Below are positions 48,787 through 59,986 of a stretch of 64,000 nt of DNA, one piece after another. A model generated the notes under the pieces. The model was not told where the DNA came from. It worked only from the letters and a program-made list of their open reading frames with translations, and searched no databases. Within the stretch, counting starts at the first letter, position 1, and every line of letters begins with the position of its first letter. Source of the stretch: Brachionus rotundiformis (lineage: Eukaryota > Rotifera > Eurotatoria > Ploima > Brachionidae); assembly GCA_016802295.1 (NCBI GenBank), contig JAESIW010000064.1, positions 186,001 to 250,000 on the forward strand, read 5' to 3'. Position numbers and translations under genes: made by a program.

Positions 48787-50316
48787 ATGAAAATTTTAGA
48801 GAAAATTCTTACCATTTCTGTTTTGGTAACATGTGCAATAGCCAATAGTGACATTTGTATGCAAAATTTGCACGCTCCAACCACCGAGCCGTGCTTTGAT
48901 CTTGAAAAGTTTACCTATGACTTGAACAAGCGCGCTCAAGTGGAAAAACCAGTCGAGTTCGAGTGCTATGTACAAAATAAAGGCTCAATATCAATAGCAT
49001 GGCTTCACGAAAATCAACTGATATCCCTAAATGACCAAGTGTTAGTGCCAGACTCGAATTTGGAATTGATAACTGACTCCAAAACAAAATTCAATTTGAG
49101 AATAAAATCAATAGAAATATCGCACAAAGGCCTCTATAGGTGTCAAATAATATCCAAAGCTACCAAAAATTTGGAATACAATTTGGATGTGCTGGTTCCG
49201 CCGTCAATCACCCGAATTCCTAGCAGTGATGTGATCACCCTGGACGAAGGCGATTCAATTACTATTCAATGTATAACTCATGGCAACCCTAAACCATCTT
49301 TGACATGGAGCAAAACTGGAGTCAAACCTGGTCACACTGTAATCGATGAGCTTAAGCACACTTTAACTCTTGGAAATGTGGATGAGACCCATTCGGATAC
49401 TTACCGATGCATAGCTAAAAACGAAGTTGGTAATCCAGTGACCAGTGAATTTCAAGTTTTGGTCAAATTTAGACCTAAAGTCAGCTTCTCAAGCCAAGTT
49501 AATATTCATCAAGATGTCATGTACTCTGCAATTGATAAAAATGAACATTTTAAATGCGTGGTAAACTCGTATCCAAAGCCAAAAATTAGTCTTTTGCTAA
49601 ATGATGTTGTCTTGCCAGAGTCAAGTTATTCCATTGAGGAAGGTGAGGCTGGCAAGCATCAGTACATTGTGAAGCATCGATTTAGCGGTTCCGAACAAAA
49701 TTTCGGAACTTATAAGTGTATTGCTGAGAATGAACTGGGAAATAATATGGCTGAATTAAAAGTCACTGGTCTCACCTCAGATGTGACATTGAATGGTGAC
49801 AAACTGCCAATTTACAGTGATGCCGCCGTATTTGAATGGTCTGTGTACTCAGGATCACCAATTCAAGAGTTAAATGTACAAGTATTTGCTCCAAATAGCA
49901 CTAATTCTACCAATTTAATTACAAAAACAAAACAAGTCCACTCAGATGGATCTGAGTCAATTCCCACTTACCACAATGAAAACTTATTGTACAAGGACTA
50001 TTTCGACTTGACCAAGCTACAAGCCAATTCAACATACACTGTTCGTCTAAGAATTAAAAATGAGATAAACGAATGGTCACAATGGTCAAGAAACTTGACT
50101 GTCAGGACACATTCGGACAGCGAAGACAAGTCTATCAGACATAGGTCTCAAATTTATCATCATAGACATCACAAATATCATAAAAATCTCGCTCAACAAG
50201 CAGGATCAAGGGATCTATCTGGAAAAAGATTCAATACCTATTTAAATACGGCTTCGTTTGTGGAGTGCAATTTTTTGCTTATCTTGAATATCTTTTCTTT
50301 TATTTGGACTTTATAA
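48787..50316 (+). CDS. GPI-anchored cell adhesion protein, three Ig domains plus FN3 (klingon/lachesin-like)
   Basis: A single-exon 509-residue protein. It has a signal peptide (about 1-19) and three Ig domains with Cys pairs C60-C119, C162-C208 and C257-C311. Each has the family YRC or YKC motif before the second Cys, and domains 2 and 3 continue into IAKNEVG or IAENELG. An FN3 domain follows (about 330-442), ending in WSQWS (430-434), a motif otherwise known from cytokine receptors. A His/basic linker and a hydrophobic C-terminus (about 494-509) suggest a GPI signal. Three Ig plus one FN3 and GPI is the layout of Drosophila klingon in the lachesin/IgLON group, which mediates homophilic or heterophilic neural adhesion. 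A CTATTTAG acceptor (48776-48777) lies 9 bases before the ATG. AATAAA at 50464 is the likely 3' signal. Confidence 0.85.
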   Translation: MKILEKILTISVLVTCAIANSDICMQNLHAPTTEPCFDLEKFTYDLNKRAQVEKPVEFECYVQNKGSISIAWLHENQLISLNDQVLVPDSNLELITDSKTKFNLRIKSIEISHKGLYRCQIISKATKNLEYNLDVLVPPSITRIPSSDVITLDEGDSITIQCITHGNPKPSLTWSKTGVKPGHTVIDELKHTLTLGNVDETHSDTYRCIAKNEVGNPVTSEFQVLVKFRPKVSFSSQVNIHQDVMYSAIDKNEHFKCVVNSYPKPKISLLLNDVVLPESSYSIEEGEAGKHQYIVKHRFSGSEQNFGTYKCIAENELGNNMAELKVTGLTSDVTLNGDKLPIYSDAAVFEWSVYSGSPIQELNVQVFAPNSTNSTNLITKTKQVHSDGSESIPTYHNENLLYKDYFDLTKLQANSTYTVRLRIKNEINEWSQWSRNLTVRTHSDSEDKSIRHRSQIYHHRHHKYHKNLAQQAGSRDLSGKRFNTYLNTASFVECNFLLILNIFSFIWTL

Positions 50317-50463
50317 GATTTTTTTTTCCCTTATTTGACGTTGGAATTATAAAAGAGCCGTTCAAAATAATTTTTATTTTAAAAAAAGCGAACAAATATT
50401 TCTAAGTTAAATGATTATTTTAAATGCTAAAAATATTAAATTTATATAAAATTAAATTCAAAG

Positions 50464-50469
50464 AATAAA
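50464..50469 (+). terminator. Polyadenylation signal of the Ig/FN3 gene
   Basis: AATAAA 148 bases after the stop at 50316. Confidence 0.5.
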
Positions 50470-53340
50470 ACGAATGGCAGTATTTTGACAGGCTCACTTA
50501 TGAGAATGAATATTCCAGTCGATTTATTTTCGAAAAAATTAACTAGAATTTTATGTTCAGTAGTAATTTAAATGTTTTTTTTTATCAATTGTACTTTTAT
50601 TGTTGTATAATAATTTAAAACTAAATTGGAGACTATTTGGTAAAAAGCTGCTTGAAATAGAACCAACGCTTGGATGGTCTTCGAAACACTGGCAATATAC
50701 CTCATCTTTTCAGGGCTTTTTTATTAATTTTTTTATTAATTTCGAATTGTATACTTTGAATTTTTTTTTATATGAAATAATAAAGTTTAAAACTTCAAGA
50801 AATACCTTTTTTTTATATTAATTCTTCATTATTAGTGCTTAATTTGGAAAGAATTATTTGTTTACCGATATACAAAGATAATTAAGTAATTGTTGGCATT
50901 TTTTAAGTATATGGTAATTTGCGTATAATAGTTACAAAAAACTTATTTGAGCTTATGTTGAATACGCGATTCAAGTCTGGAAACCATTTCTACAAAACCA
51001 AATTAGAACTAAAGAATCTGCATAGCGATGGGTGGTACGTATGGTCAAACAGCAAATCTCCAAGTAATAAAAACCAATTAACAAATCAAATTAAAACTTT
51101 TTTTTTCAAGAAGTATTTTATTTAAAATTTTCTTTTGCAAATTTTCAATTGTATTATAACTTTTTCTTACGTTGGTCATGTGACTGAAAGAGAGAACAAA
51201 GATCGAATTTCTTACTTTCAAATTAATCTTTTTAAAAAATACTTTTTAATTATTTTTCTATTTTATTAATAATATTAATTTAAAATTTCGATTGTTTTAA
51301 TATGAAAATTAATGATTTAATTACTTTTTGTTTGAAATTTTATTGAATTCTTCTAATTAATTAATTTGTTCACAAAAAAAATAAAAAATTCAACAATAAA
51401 TTTTTACTAACTAAAATTTACAAACTTTTTTTTTTCAGTTTTAGTTAAATTTTTTCTTTTATATAAATATTGAGCAATATTGTTTTTCATTATATTCCAT
51501 CTGCTTTATTTGCATATTGATGGTCTTAAAAGATTAAATTAATCCTCAGCGATTCAATCAAAGTAATGACATATTGATTAAGTCTTAAATACTCTAGGTA
51601 ATACATTTAATTAAAGCTTTAAAGCTTTATTTTTTATTAAGTTTTAAACATCTGGAACGCAATATCCGACTTAAAATCGAAGCATTTAGCTCCCGCTAAA
51701 ATTTGAAAAGAAACATTATTTAAAGTCCTCAAGGATTAATACACTTGAAAAAAAGTCAAATGTGGGACATCAAATTAAGACACTTGTCTAATTACATAGA
51801 TACAATCAATGGTACTTGAGACGTATTTCTTATTTATACAATAGGAATTTAATTATTGTTATTGAGTGTACTTTTTCTAGTTATTTTTATTTAAAAAAAG
51901 ATTTTAAAATTAAAATCAATATTTATTTTCATAGTTTATTTTAATTAAACAAGCATTGAAGAAAAATTTCTTAATATCACACGAGTCAACACGAGTCATG
52001 CTGTTCACTAAACGAGAATTTTCGTGATTGAGAAAATTAGCCTAATTTAAGTGGCTCTTTGTTTTAGACATTAATTAATGTCAAATATATTAAATATACT
52101 CAAATTTAACTATTCGAATAACCAAATGTTCCGATTTTAAAGATTTTTGCTCACCTATTCATTTCCGAGTTAATTTGATCCTAAAATATTCTCTTAATTG
52201 AAATGCCATGCTCGTAAATGAATATTTTAATTAAAATGAATTGTTCGGTCCATTTAGTTCAGAATTTTAATTATTCAAATGCGGAAATTACAGTTTATTT
52301 ACTGAGATACATGAGATCTTATACTTGAATAGCTTACAACGTACCAACCATTCAAAAAAGTAACTTTCTAAATTTAAATTTATAGCTTTTAATTTATCTA
52401 TTATTATTTTTTATTTTAGATAATAAAATCATTAAACTGAATATTTTTTTATCTTTAAAACAATAAAAATATAAAAGCAATAAATTTCGAAATATTATAG
52501 GATAAATCATATTTGCATTGAAAAATAATTTGATTTAATATTATTTTATTATTAAATTATATCACTTATTCATTTGATTATTAAATTCAGTTACTTCTTG
52601 GTAAAAAAAAATACTAATCTTCCATTTTTACAAGACTTTATAAAAATAACAATGCATAAACATTTATGATTGCTTTGATTTTTCTATGATTATTTACTTA
52701 AAATAGACAATATTAAGATTTTAATCCGGATCAGTTAATACAATTAAAAAATTTTAAAATTTATGAGATAAATAGTTACCCCCAATTAAAAAACTGTAAC
52801 TAAAAACTTAACACAAATCACTACACAACAATCTTTTTTTGTGCTTAATTAAAAAAAAATAATCCTTGGATATTTAACCAAATAACTGGTTGACACAAAT
52901 TTATCGTGATGAAAAAATATTTAATAAATTTGTTATAAAAATATATTCAGATAGTGTTTATAGAATTATATATAAAAAACATTAAAACTACTGATTTTGG
53001 AAAGCAGTGTTTATTAGAATACTAGAGGCATCGTATGCGTGTTGCATAAAAAATTATGGCCCAAGAAATTAATTAAATTAATATTTATTAATATTTTGCA
53101 TATTAATTAAATAAAAAAATATCTTTTAATAAGAAAATTGTATGTGAGAGAATCAAATAAAGACAGAGAACCGTTCTTGTAATCTAATAGTACGATATTA
53201 AAAAATTTTTAGTAAGAAGTTTTTTCTGTGTAAAGCTATTTTTTTGCAGAAAATTATTTGAAAAAGTGGGGAAAAGTTTTGTATTTGTGGGTACCAGTTT
53301 TTGTTTATTATTCAATTTAATTGTCTTCTGGAAAAAACTG
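50470..53340. other. Intergenic, no gene seen
   Basis: Almost 3 kb of AT-rich sequence. Short open frames at 50600-50821 and 50919-51125 are Phe/Lys/Asn-rich and unrecognised. No repeat stands out. Confidence 0.5.
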
Positions 53341-53359
53341 TTAACTTTTTGATATCTGG

Positions 53360-54741
53360 TACAGAAAATAAACTTAAACTCTGAAGCCGCTAGCAGTGAT
53401 CTCGATATTCACACTGAAATACCAAACCAAAAAGAAATTGATAATGCCATCAAGGCTTTGAAAAAGAGAAAAGCCCATGGTTTTGATGGCGTCATAGCAG
53501 AAATGCAAAAAGCTGATGAAAGGGATATTAAACGATCTCTTCAGTAAAATATGGGTCATACCAGAAGACTGATCAAGAGGTCTAATAGTTAAGCTTTCGA
53601 AAAAAGGGAACAAAATTCTATGTGATAATTGAAGAGAAAAGATTTGTTAACAATAGCAAACAAAGCGTTCAGTGGAATAATTCTGGGTAGAATTAGAGAT
53701 ATTTTGGACGCAATACTTAGAGCAGAACAAGCAGGATTTAGATGAACAAGACGATTAATTGATCAGATATTTGTACTCAGGAATATCATATAGCAAAGTT
53801 TGAAATAGAATAGTCCACATACACAGAGAAACCCTTTGAGCCATACTTAGAACTTATGATATGCAGCAGAAGATTGCTAATATGATAAAACTCTTTTATG
53901 AGAATTTCGAGTGTAGCATAATTCTGGAAAAAGGACAATCTGAAGACTTCACAGTGTGTACAGGAGTTAGACAAAGATGTGTTCTGTCTCCAACACTGTT
54001 ACTAATTGTGATCAATTATGCCATTAGAAAAACTACCTCAACCCGAACCCGAGAGGTATACAATGAGTTAACAACAAAGCTTGAAGATCTAGACTTTGTT
54101 GATGATTTGGTGCTAATAACAAAAAGAAAAATGGACCTAGATATGAAAACGCAGGACTTGGTGAACAACGATAGATCAACCGAACTCGAAATAAAAGGGA
54201 CCAAAACGAAAGCCATGTGCTTAAACACCGAATTGAATAACTCGATCATCATAGATGGTACAAACATCGAGTGTGTGAGTGAATTCCCATACTTAAGAAG
54301 CAGTGTTTGCCAGACTCAAACCAGTTTGGGAATCAAAATACTATTGCAAGGAAATTAAAATTAAAATATACAACACAACAGTTAAAGCTACATAGATGTA
54401 CTGAAGTGAATGCTGGAGAGTGTGAGAGTAAGATAGAAAAAGCCTGAACACCTTCCACACTGGTAGCCTAAGAAGGATTCTTAGGAAAAACTGGACTGAA
54501 ACAATGTGAAACGATGAGCTGTACAGAAGAACAAAGCCTGAGAAAAAGAGTCAATGTATCAAGCTCTACAATAGACACCGCAATGGCAAAGAAAGGTAAG
54601 ACGACCAGCAATAACATACAAGTCAAAAATTACGAAAGAGCTGACCCAAATGGGAATGGCATGTGGAGAAGCAAGGGTGAAAGCATTGACCCTATGCTCC
54701 ACAAGGCGTATAAGAAAGCATTCAACATTACCAAATCGTAA
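53360..54741 (+). mobile_element. Decayed non-LTR retrotransposon, RT and C-terminal region (RTE-like)
   Basis: Pieces of one reverse transcriptase occur in order in shifting frames. EIDNAIKALKKRKAHGFDGV (about 53440) is followed by RIRDILDAILRAEQAGFR and DQIFVLRNII. A longer open part (53861-54358) has TGVRQRCVLSP (normally RQGCVLSP), LDFVDDLVLI in place of the catalytic FADD box, and IKGTKTKAM. The C-terminal tail reads MGMACGEARVKAL then LCSTRRIR near 54650-54710. Frameshifts, stops and the VDD replacement make it inactive. The 5' end, including any endonuclease, is missing. Codon content is less AT-rich than the surroundings. Clade placement (RTE-like) is tentative. Confidence 0.85.
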
Positions 54742-55441
54742 ACAAAATTTGATCTAGAATGTTAAATAATAATTAATTTTCTTATTTTTAGATTAATATT
54801 AATTGGAATATATTCATTATTTCTACTTTTAATTTGAATATAATGGAATTTAAAACAAGAATTAAAATAAAATAAATAAATATTTTTCATTTTTTAAGAA
54901 AAAAAACTAAAAATAAGATAAATCTAGTTCCAAATTGTTTGAACCAATCTATCCTTAGTTAAAATAATTTGTTTTGTTTGTCTAGATGCGTCATTTTGAC
55001 TTAATTTCTTAGTTCAGCGAACAAGTTTCAGAATTGTTGAATACCAAAAATCATAATCTAACTAAATCTGGTAAATTCTGGCAAAGCACGCTTGTCGTAC
55101 TTTAAATTTTAAAAGGGCTTTTAAAATAAAACCAACAATCTGAATATTTCTCACAGGAATATAATTTTAAAATTTTTTATATAAATGAACTTTAACAATA
55201 AAATATCAAATATCAAGAGCTAATGAATTATAAAAGCTTATTCGTTTTGACAAAAATCTAATTGCTACAGCCACGGCCAATCTAGAACCAAAAATAGTTG
55301 AACAATTAATGAAAAAAAACCATTGTTTAACAAAATCCTAGAACTTTTAATTATAGCTTATCATTACCTTAAAATCAGAAATTTTTTGTTCCAACTCTCA
55401 GAATTCTTAGCAAAAATATCAAAATTGTTTAATTGCATAAC
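54742..55441. other. Intergenic, P450 upstream region
   Basis: About 700 bases without a gene. ATTCTTAG (ending 55410) gives a possible splice acceptor 31 bases before the P450 ATG. Confidence 0.45.
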
Positions 55442-57692
55442 ATGATTTCAAGTAATTTCTCGGTAATTATTGGCTCGGTATCAGTGGCACTAGTTGGATA
55501 TCTTTACTACATAAAAACCTGCTATAATTATCTCAAATCACTGGGATATGATGGACCAAAACCAAAATTTCTAATAGGAAATCTTCTCGACTTTGCTTTG
55601 GAAAAAAATTCAACAAAAAGCTCAAATTTCTCTCATTATTCCAGAACTCTTCAACGGTGGACTCAAAAATTCGGAAAAATATACGGCTTTTACGAGGGTC
55701 ACTCGCCTGTTCTGGTTCTTGCCGATCCCGATTTGGTGGCTGATGTTTTTCTCAATCAAAACAAGCTGGTTACATTTAGGCGATCTTTTCCAATGTCCAA
55801 AAAATCCTCGGATCCAAATGCAGATATTTTTGTCAGTAATGGCATACGGTGGCTAAGACAGCGCTACGGGATGGAAAAAATAATGCTCAATACCAAAAAT
55901 ACTGCCAAATGTCTTGAATATGCAGATACTAGTTTTATAAATACATTCATTTTTCAGGCTGATTTGATTAAGGAAGAGAAAAATATAGATATTTATGCTC
56001 AGACAAAGTATTTCATGATTCAAACAATATTTACTGTCATATTTGGAACTGAGCTGAATAGCTTTATCCAAAAAAAGCCCCATATACACACAGTGTTCAA
56101 GCGGCAAGAATTGGAAGATGCAAAATTAGCCCAAGCTAGCAATTTATATTTTACCAAAACAGTTTGTCATAAATTTGAGAAAGCATTTGAAGACTTTGAG
56201 ACATTCTCAATTCTTAAATTTATGGCTTTGGTAACACCAGAGCTAGCTATCATATGGAGATTGTGTGAAAGATTCAAATTCTTTTTTAATTCGCATATTT
56301 TTCACGTATCATATTTTGCTGATCCGATGAGTTGGTTCTACTCAAACTTTATTCAAAAACACCTAATTATGTATACACAAGAAAATGGTGATATTTCCAA
56401 ACATAGACGAAACTCTGATGATTCTCATCTAAGCTTTGGAGCCGAGCCGAACAGAGCCAATATCCGCCTGCAATCACAGTCACAAAATTTAAATAATTTT
56501 ATCAATCGGAAACAATTTTGTTATCTAAATTCATTTTTAAGTCTCACTTATATACCTATTTTGAAATATAATCAAAATGAAAATGGAAGAAAAATGCTAA
56601 ATTCAGTAAAGGATTTTGGTGAAAGTCGAAGATCGGCTCGGTTACCATCTCTTAGCAAGATGGACGAGCTGAAAAAAAAGAAAGATAATTTATCTTTTTT
56701 AAAAAAGGAGGATAATAGGGCTAGAATTTCATCAATAGATCGTTTTAATAGAATGGAATCCAGATCAAGGCTAAAATCGAGTACCCTAATTCTTAATGAT
56801 TTAGAAACAGAAGATTTTGAAAATTGGAAATTAACCATAAATGAAGCATTAAGTAACACATTGTTAATGTTTTTTGCTGGATATGAGACAACTAGCACAG
56901 CGATTACTTTTTGCTGTAAAGCTATTTCGACTTTGCCTGAACAAAAAGAAAAATTGTTGGATGAAATAAATGAAAATTGGGATAAATTAAAATTTAATTT
57001 GGAAAAATTTAAAATAAAACCATTGAAAATAAACAAAAATTCCAGTCAATCGGAAGCATTGGATTCAAGTGTTGATTTAAATGAATCCGAAGATGATGAT
57101 GTTTTTGAAGATGACAAAAAGGCAAGCAGCGCAAATAGTTTGGATGAATGGAATGATTTGTATGAAGCTTTGGAAAATATGAAATATTTGGACATGTTTG
57201 TTAAAGAAGTATTAAGAATGTATCCCATTGCCAATTCAATGGTATCTAGGAAATGTGTTGTCAATAATTTGATTATCAGTAATGGAACTTATAAAATTCC
57301 GAAGAATATGAACATAGTAGTGGATGTACTGAGCATTCATAACGATCCAGTTTGGTGGGGTCCAGTTGATCCAAGAATTTTTTACCCTGAAAGATTTTTG
57401 ACTGAAAGACATCCTGCTGCATGGCTTCCTTTTGGTATTACTAGATAATTTTTTTTTATTTTAATTATTTTTTTTTTCAGGAATTGGAAGTCGTAAATGT
57501 TTGGGCATTAAGTTGGCAATGAGTCAAATAAAGCTTTTTGTAGTAAGATTGCTACAAAATTATATGATCAATCAACCAGTAAATGATGGCAAATCTCAAA
57601 ACTTTGTTGATTCAATTGAGACCAAGGATATTTTGTTCACGCAGCCTACTTCTCCTGTTTTAGTATCCATTACTTCAAATACCAACATTTAG
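55442..57692 (+). CDS. Cytochrome P450 with two charged insertions, 2 exons
   Basis: Exons 55442-57434 and 57481-57692, joined in phase through the haem loop, give 734 residues; P450s are usually near 500. Seen in order: N-terminal membrane helix (VIIGSVSVALVGYLYY), a GPKPKFLIGNL proline region, I-helix AGYETT (about 479), ExxR as KEVLRMYP (about 589), PERF (FYPERFLTERHP), and haem site PFGIGSRKCLG with Cys 671. This set suits a microsomal CYP3/CYP5-clan enzyme. A basic, Ser-rich insertion (about residues 314-455) lies before the I-helix, and an acidic insertion (about 527-574) lies between the I-helix and ExxR. Key residues are intact, so it is probably active. The start is the first ATG; a TTG-led frame reaches slightly upstream. 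AATAAA is at 57750. Confidence 0.9.
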
Positions 57693-57749
57693 ATTCATAT
57701 TCTGTATTTTAAATTTTTTGGTCTATCAAAAGTACTAAGAAAAATTAAA

Positions 57750-57755
57750 AATAAA
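57750..57755 (+). terminator. Polyadenylation signal of the P450 gene
   Basis: AATAAA 57 bases after the stop at 57692. Confidence 0.55.
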
Positions 57756-57976
57756 ATCTATTAGATAGAATAAAAAATTTTAAATAAGAAAAATCTTTTA
57801 CCATAGTTAGAAATTGTATTTAAGTAATTAATTGTAGGATTTTTGTTTGGCTAAAAACATGAATTAATGTTACATAAGGAAAAGTACTAAACACTAGAAG
57901 CACCAAGCATTTTTTCATGATTTTTAATCCAAAATTTTTTTTTAATATGTATATTAATTATATACATATCTTTTAC

Positions 57977-58170
57977 TCCGAAGTCCGAAGACCTAACACC
58001 ATAATCATAGTGTTTTTTTCCCGAATGCGTAATGTCTTTGAAGTCATTGACGCAGTAGAAATTGTAAGCAGAAATAACTCTGTCCATTATTTCCATTATC
58101 TTGGTAGCATGATAAACCAATTGAGATTTTCGCGTATTTCCTCATCACTGTTCAAATCCTTGGCAAAAAT
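57977..58170 (-). pseudogene. Frameshifted globin-like relic
   Basis: On the minus strand, AKDLNSDEEIRENLN (from 58164) continues after a one-base frameshift near 58120-58126 as LVYHATKIMEIMDRVIS, then ITHSGKKHYDYGVRSSDFG. This follows the globin order: D/E region, distal-side His in the E helix (YHATK), and proximal His in KKHYDYGV followed by the F-G corner. The block ends at a donor-like GGA-GTAAAA (57977/57976). No H-helix exon is found downstream and no convincing A/B-helix exon upstream. Part of the minus-strand frame 58205-58387 (LTNKKINAIAKDI) could be a remnant of the A helix. A real intron at the frameshift is not apparent, so a dead gene copy is the best reading. Confidence 0.6.
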
Positions 58171-58387
58171 TCACTTGTTTAAATAAAACTTTTTTTACCA
58201 TTAATTAATTGTGAATGTCTTTCGCTATAGCATTGATTTTCTTGTTTGTTAAAGGTTTATCGACTCTATTCCCAATGAAGTCTGAATAAAAATTTTCTAC
58301 CAGAAAGATCATTCTAAAATTAAATCTTAAGATCAATAGATTTAATTCATGGATCCCAATTTTGAATTTTGGAACAAAAATGACCAA

Positions 58388-59986
58388 AAAGAATAGTTTT
58401 TTAATCTTATGAAATATAAAAAAATTATTCCAAGATGTTGTTAAATAACATCTGATTATTTTTACTTTAAATGTTAATAAGAAAAATCTGAAAATTTAAA
58501 TTTATTTTTAACTGAATTAATTTTATTTATATTTTTAAAAATATTTGTGGTACAGGCCGAGTGTGTGAATAATAAAGTAAATTATTGGTAAAACACTTAC
58601 ATATGTAAAAAAATATTTATAGCTAAACTACATAAATTTAGGTTCTTAGTATTCATACAATTGTTAAAAAAATTCTGGACTATAAAGCATAATTCCGCAA
58701 AATTCGATTACACAAATTATTAATCAATTTAAAAGTTAATCAACCGATATGATAAAAAAGACCAATTTACACTTCTTTATTTAATTATTATTGTGAAATT
58801 TTTTTATTTTCTTTGTTTGTAAAATTATTTAAAAAGATAAAATCTTAAAATATTTAAGTTAAATTTTTTCGCATTTATTTTAAAACTATAAAAATCAAAT
58901 GAATACTTGAATGCTTCAAACAATGATATTAAACTCTTGATCACAAAGCTATTTATCAGTTTTGTATAAAAAATTAAATTAATTTTCATCATTTGCTGAT
59001 CTTGATGTTGGTTAAATCAGATTTTTAGTATTACAGTAGATAAATTAAAAACAACATTGCTCAAATTGATGCGAATAAAAACGAAATAGAAACAGTGCCA
59101 TACCGTACCAACCGTGTTCAGAATCAATTTTTCGATTTAATTTCATGAGTTGGTCGGTACGGTACGATGACCATTCAGACCATCTTGAATTTAATTTATC
59201 CGCTGTATTTAATATTATATTTCAAATTTCTTAGGACACTTTTCTTTAATTTTAATCAAAGATTTCAGGTGAATTGTGAAAAAAAGTATTTCATTAGTAA
59301 ATTTTTATTTATATAATTTTATTAAAAGATAAATTTTATAATCTAAATATTAATTTTTCTACATTTATTTCGAAGAACCCATAGTCAACGCTTCATTATT
59401 TTTCTGATTCTTTTGGAACTGAGCAGGTAACTCGTTTTTCAAAGGTTTTTTTTACGAGCTGCAATTAAGATTTGATGGTAACATTTATGGTGCTTAGGCA
59501 AATACCAACAAATGCAAAAGCTTAGTTTTCAGTAGTTTTCATTGTATTTCACCTGATGAAGTCTTTTAAATTTAGTCAAAATTTATATTTTTATGTTTGT
59601 TTATAAATTTGTCTTGATTAAAAAAAAATTCTTATTACCATTTAAAAATTGTGGTAACAATCTGAATATGTGTTTTGTTCCCAAATTTTATTCTAATATA
59701 TTAGCATCATTATTTAAAAAATATTTTAAAAAGCGAATTTTTATTATCTCCAATATCAAAAAGTTGATAAAACAAGGTAATAAACAAATTTTCTGATTTT
59801 AAAAGTAAAGATAATTCATTAAATAATTTAAGATCATTTTTAAACTCGCTTCTCGATTTAGATTTAGAAAATAATCAACTAATAAATTTTAAATAAATAT
59901 CGATTTTTTTATTTTTTGTTAAATTACGAGAAATGAATAAAAAGAATAAAAATAAAAGTAGTTTAGAAATTAAAAAATAGATAAAT
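58388..59986. other. Intergenic between P450 side and ARCN1
   Basis: AT-rich spacer holding only the small inverted repeat at 59101-59166. An open frame at 59593-59796 is Phe/Lys-rich and unrecognised. Confidence 0.45.
59101..59166. repeat. Short inverted repeat of TACCGTACC type
   Basis: TACCGTACCAACC (59101-59113) and GTTGGTCGGTACGGTACG (59149-59166) are imperfect inverted copies around a T-rich spacer. The GC-rich arms stand out sharply. It could be a small foldback element; no target duplication was recognised. Confidence 0.5.

Noticed and set aside
56520..56606. 87-base GT...AG segment inside the P450 first insertion, a possible exitron
   Set aside because: Its length is a multiple of three and it is AT-rich, but the donor GTTATC is poor and the frame is open through it. 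Kept as coding.
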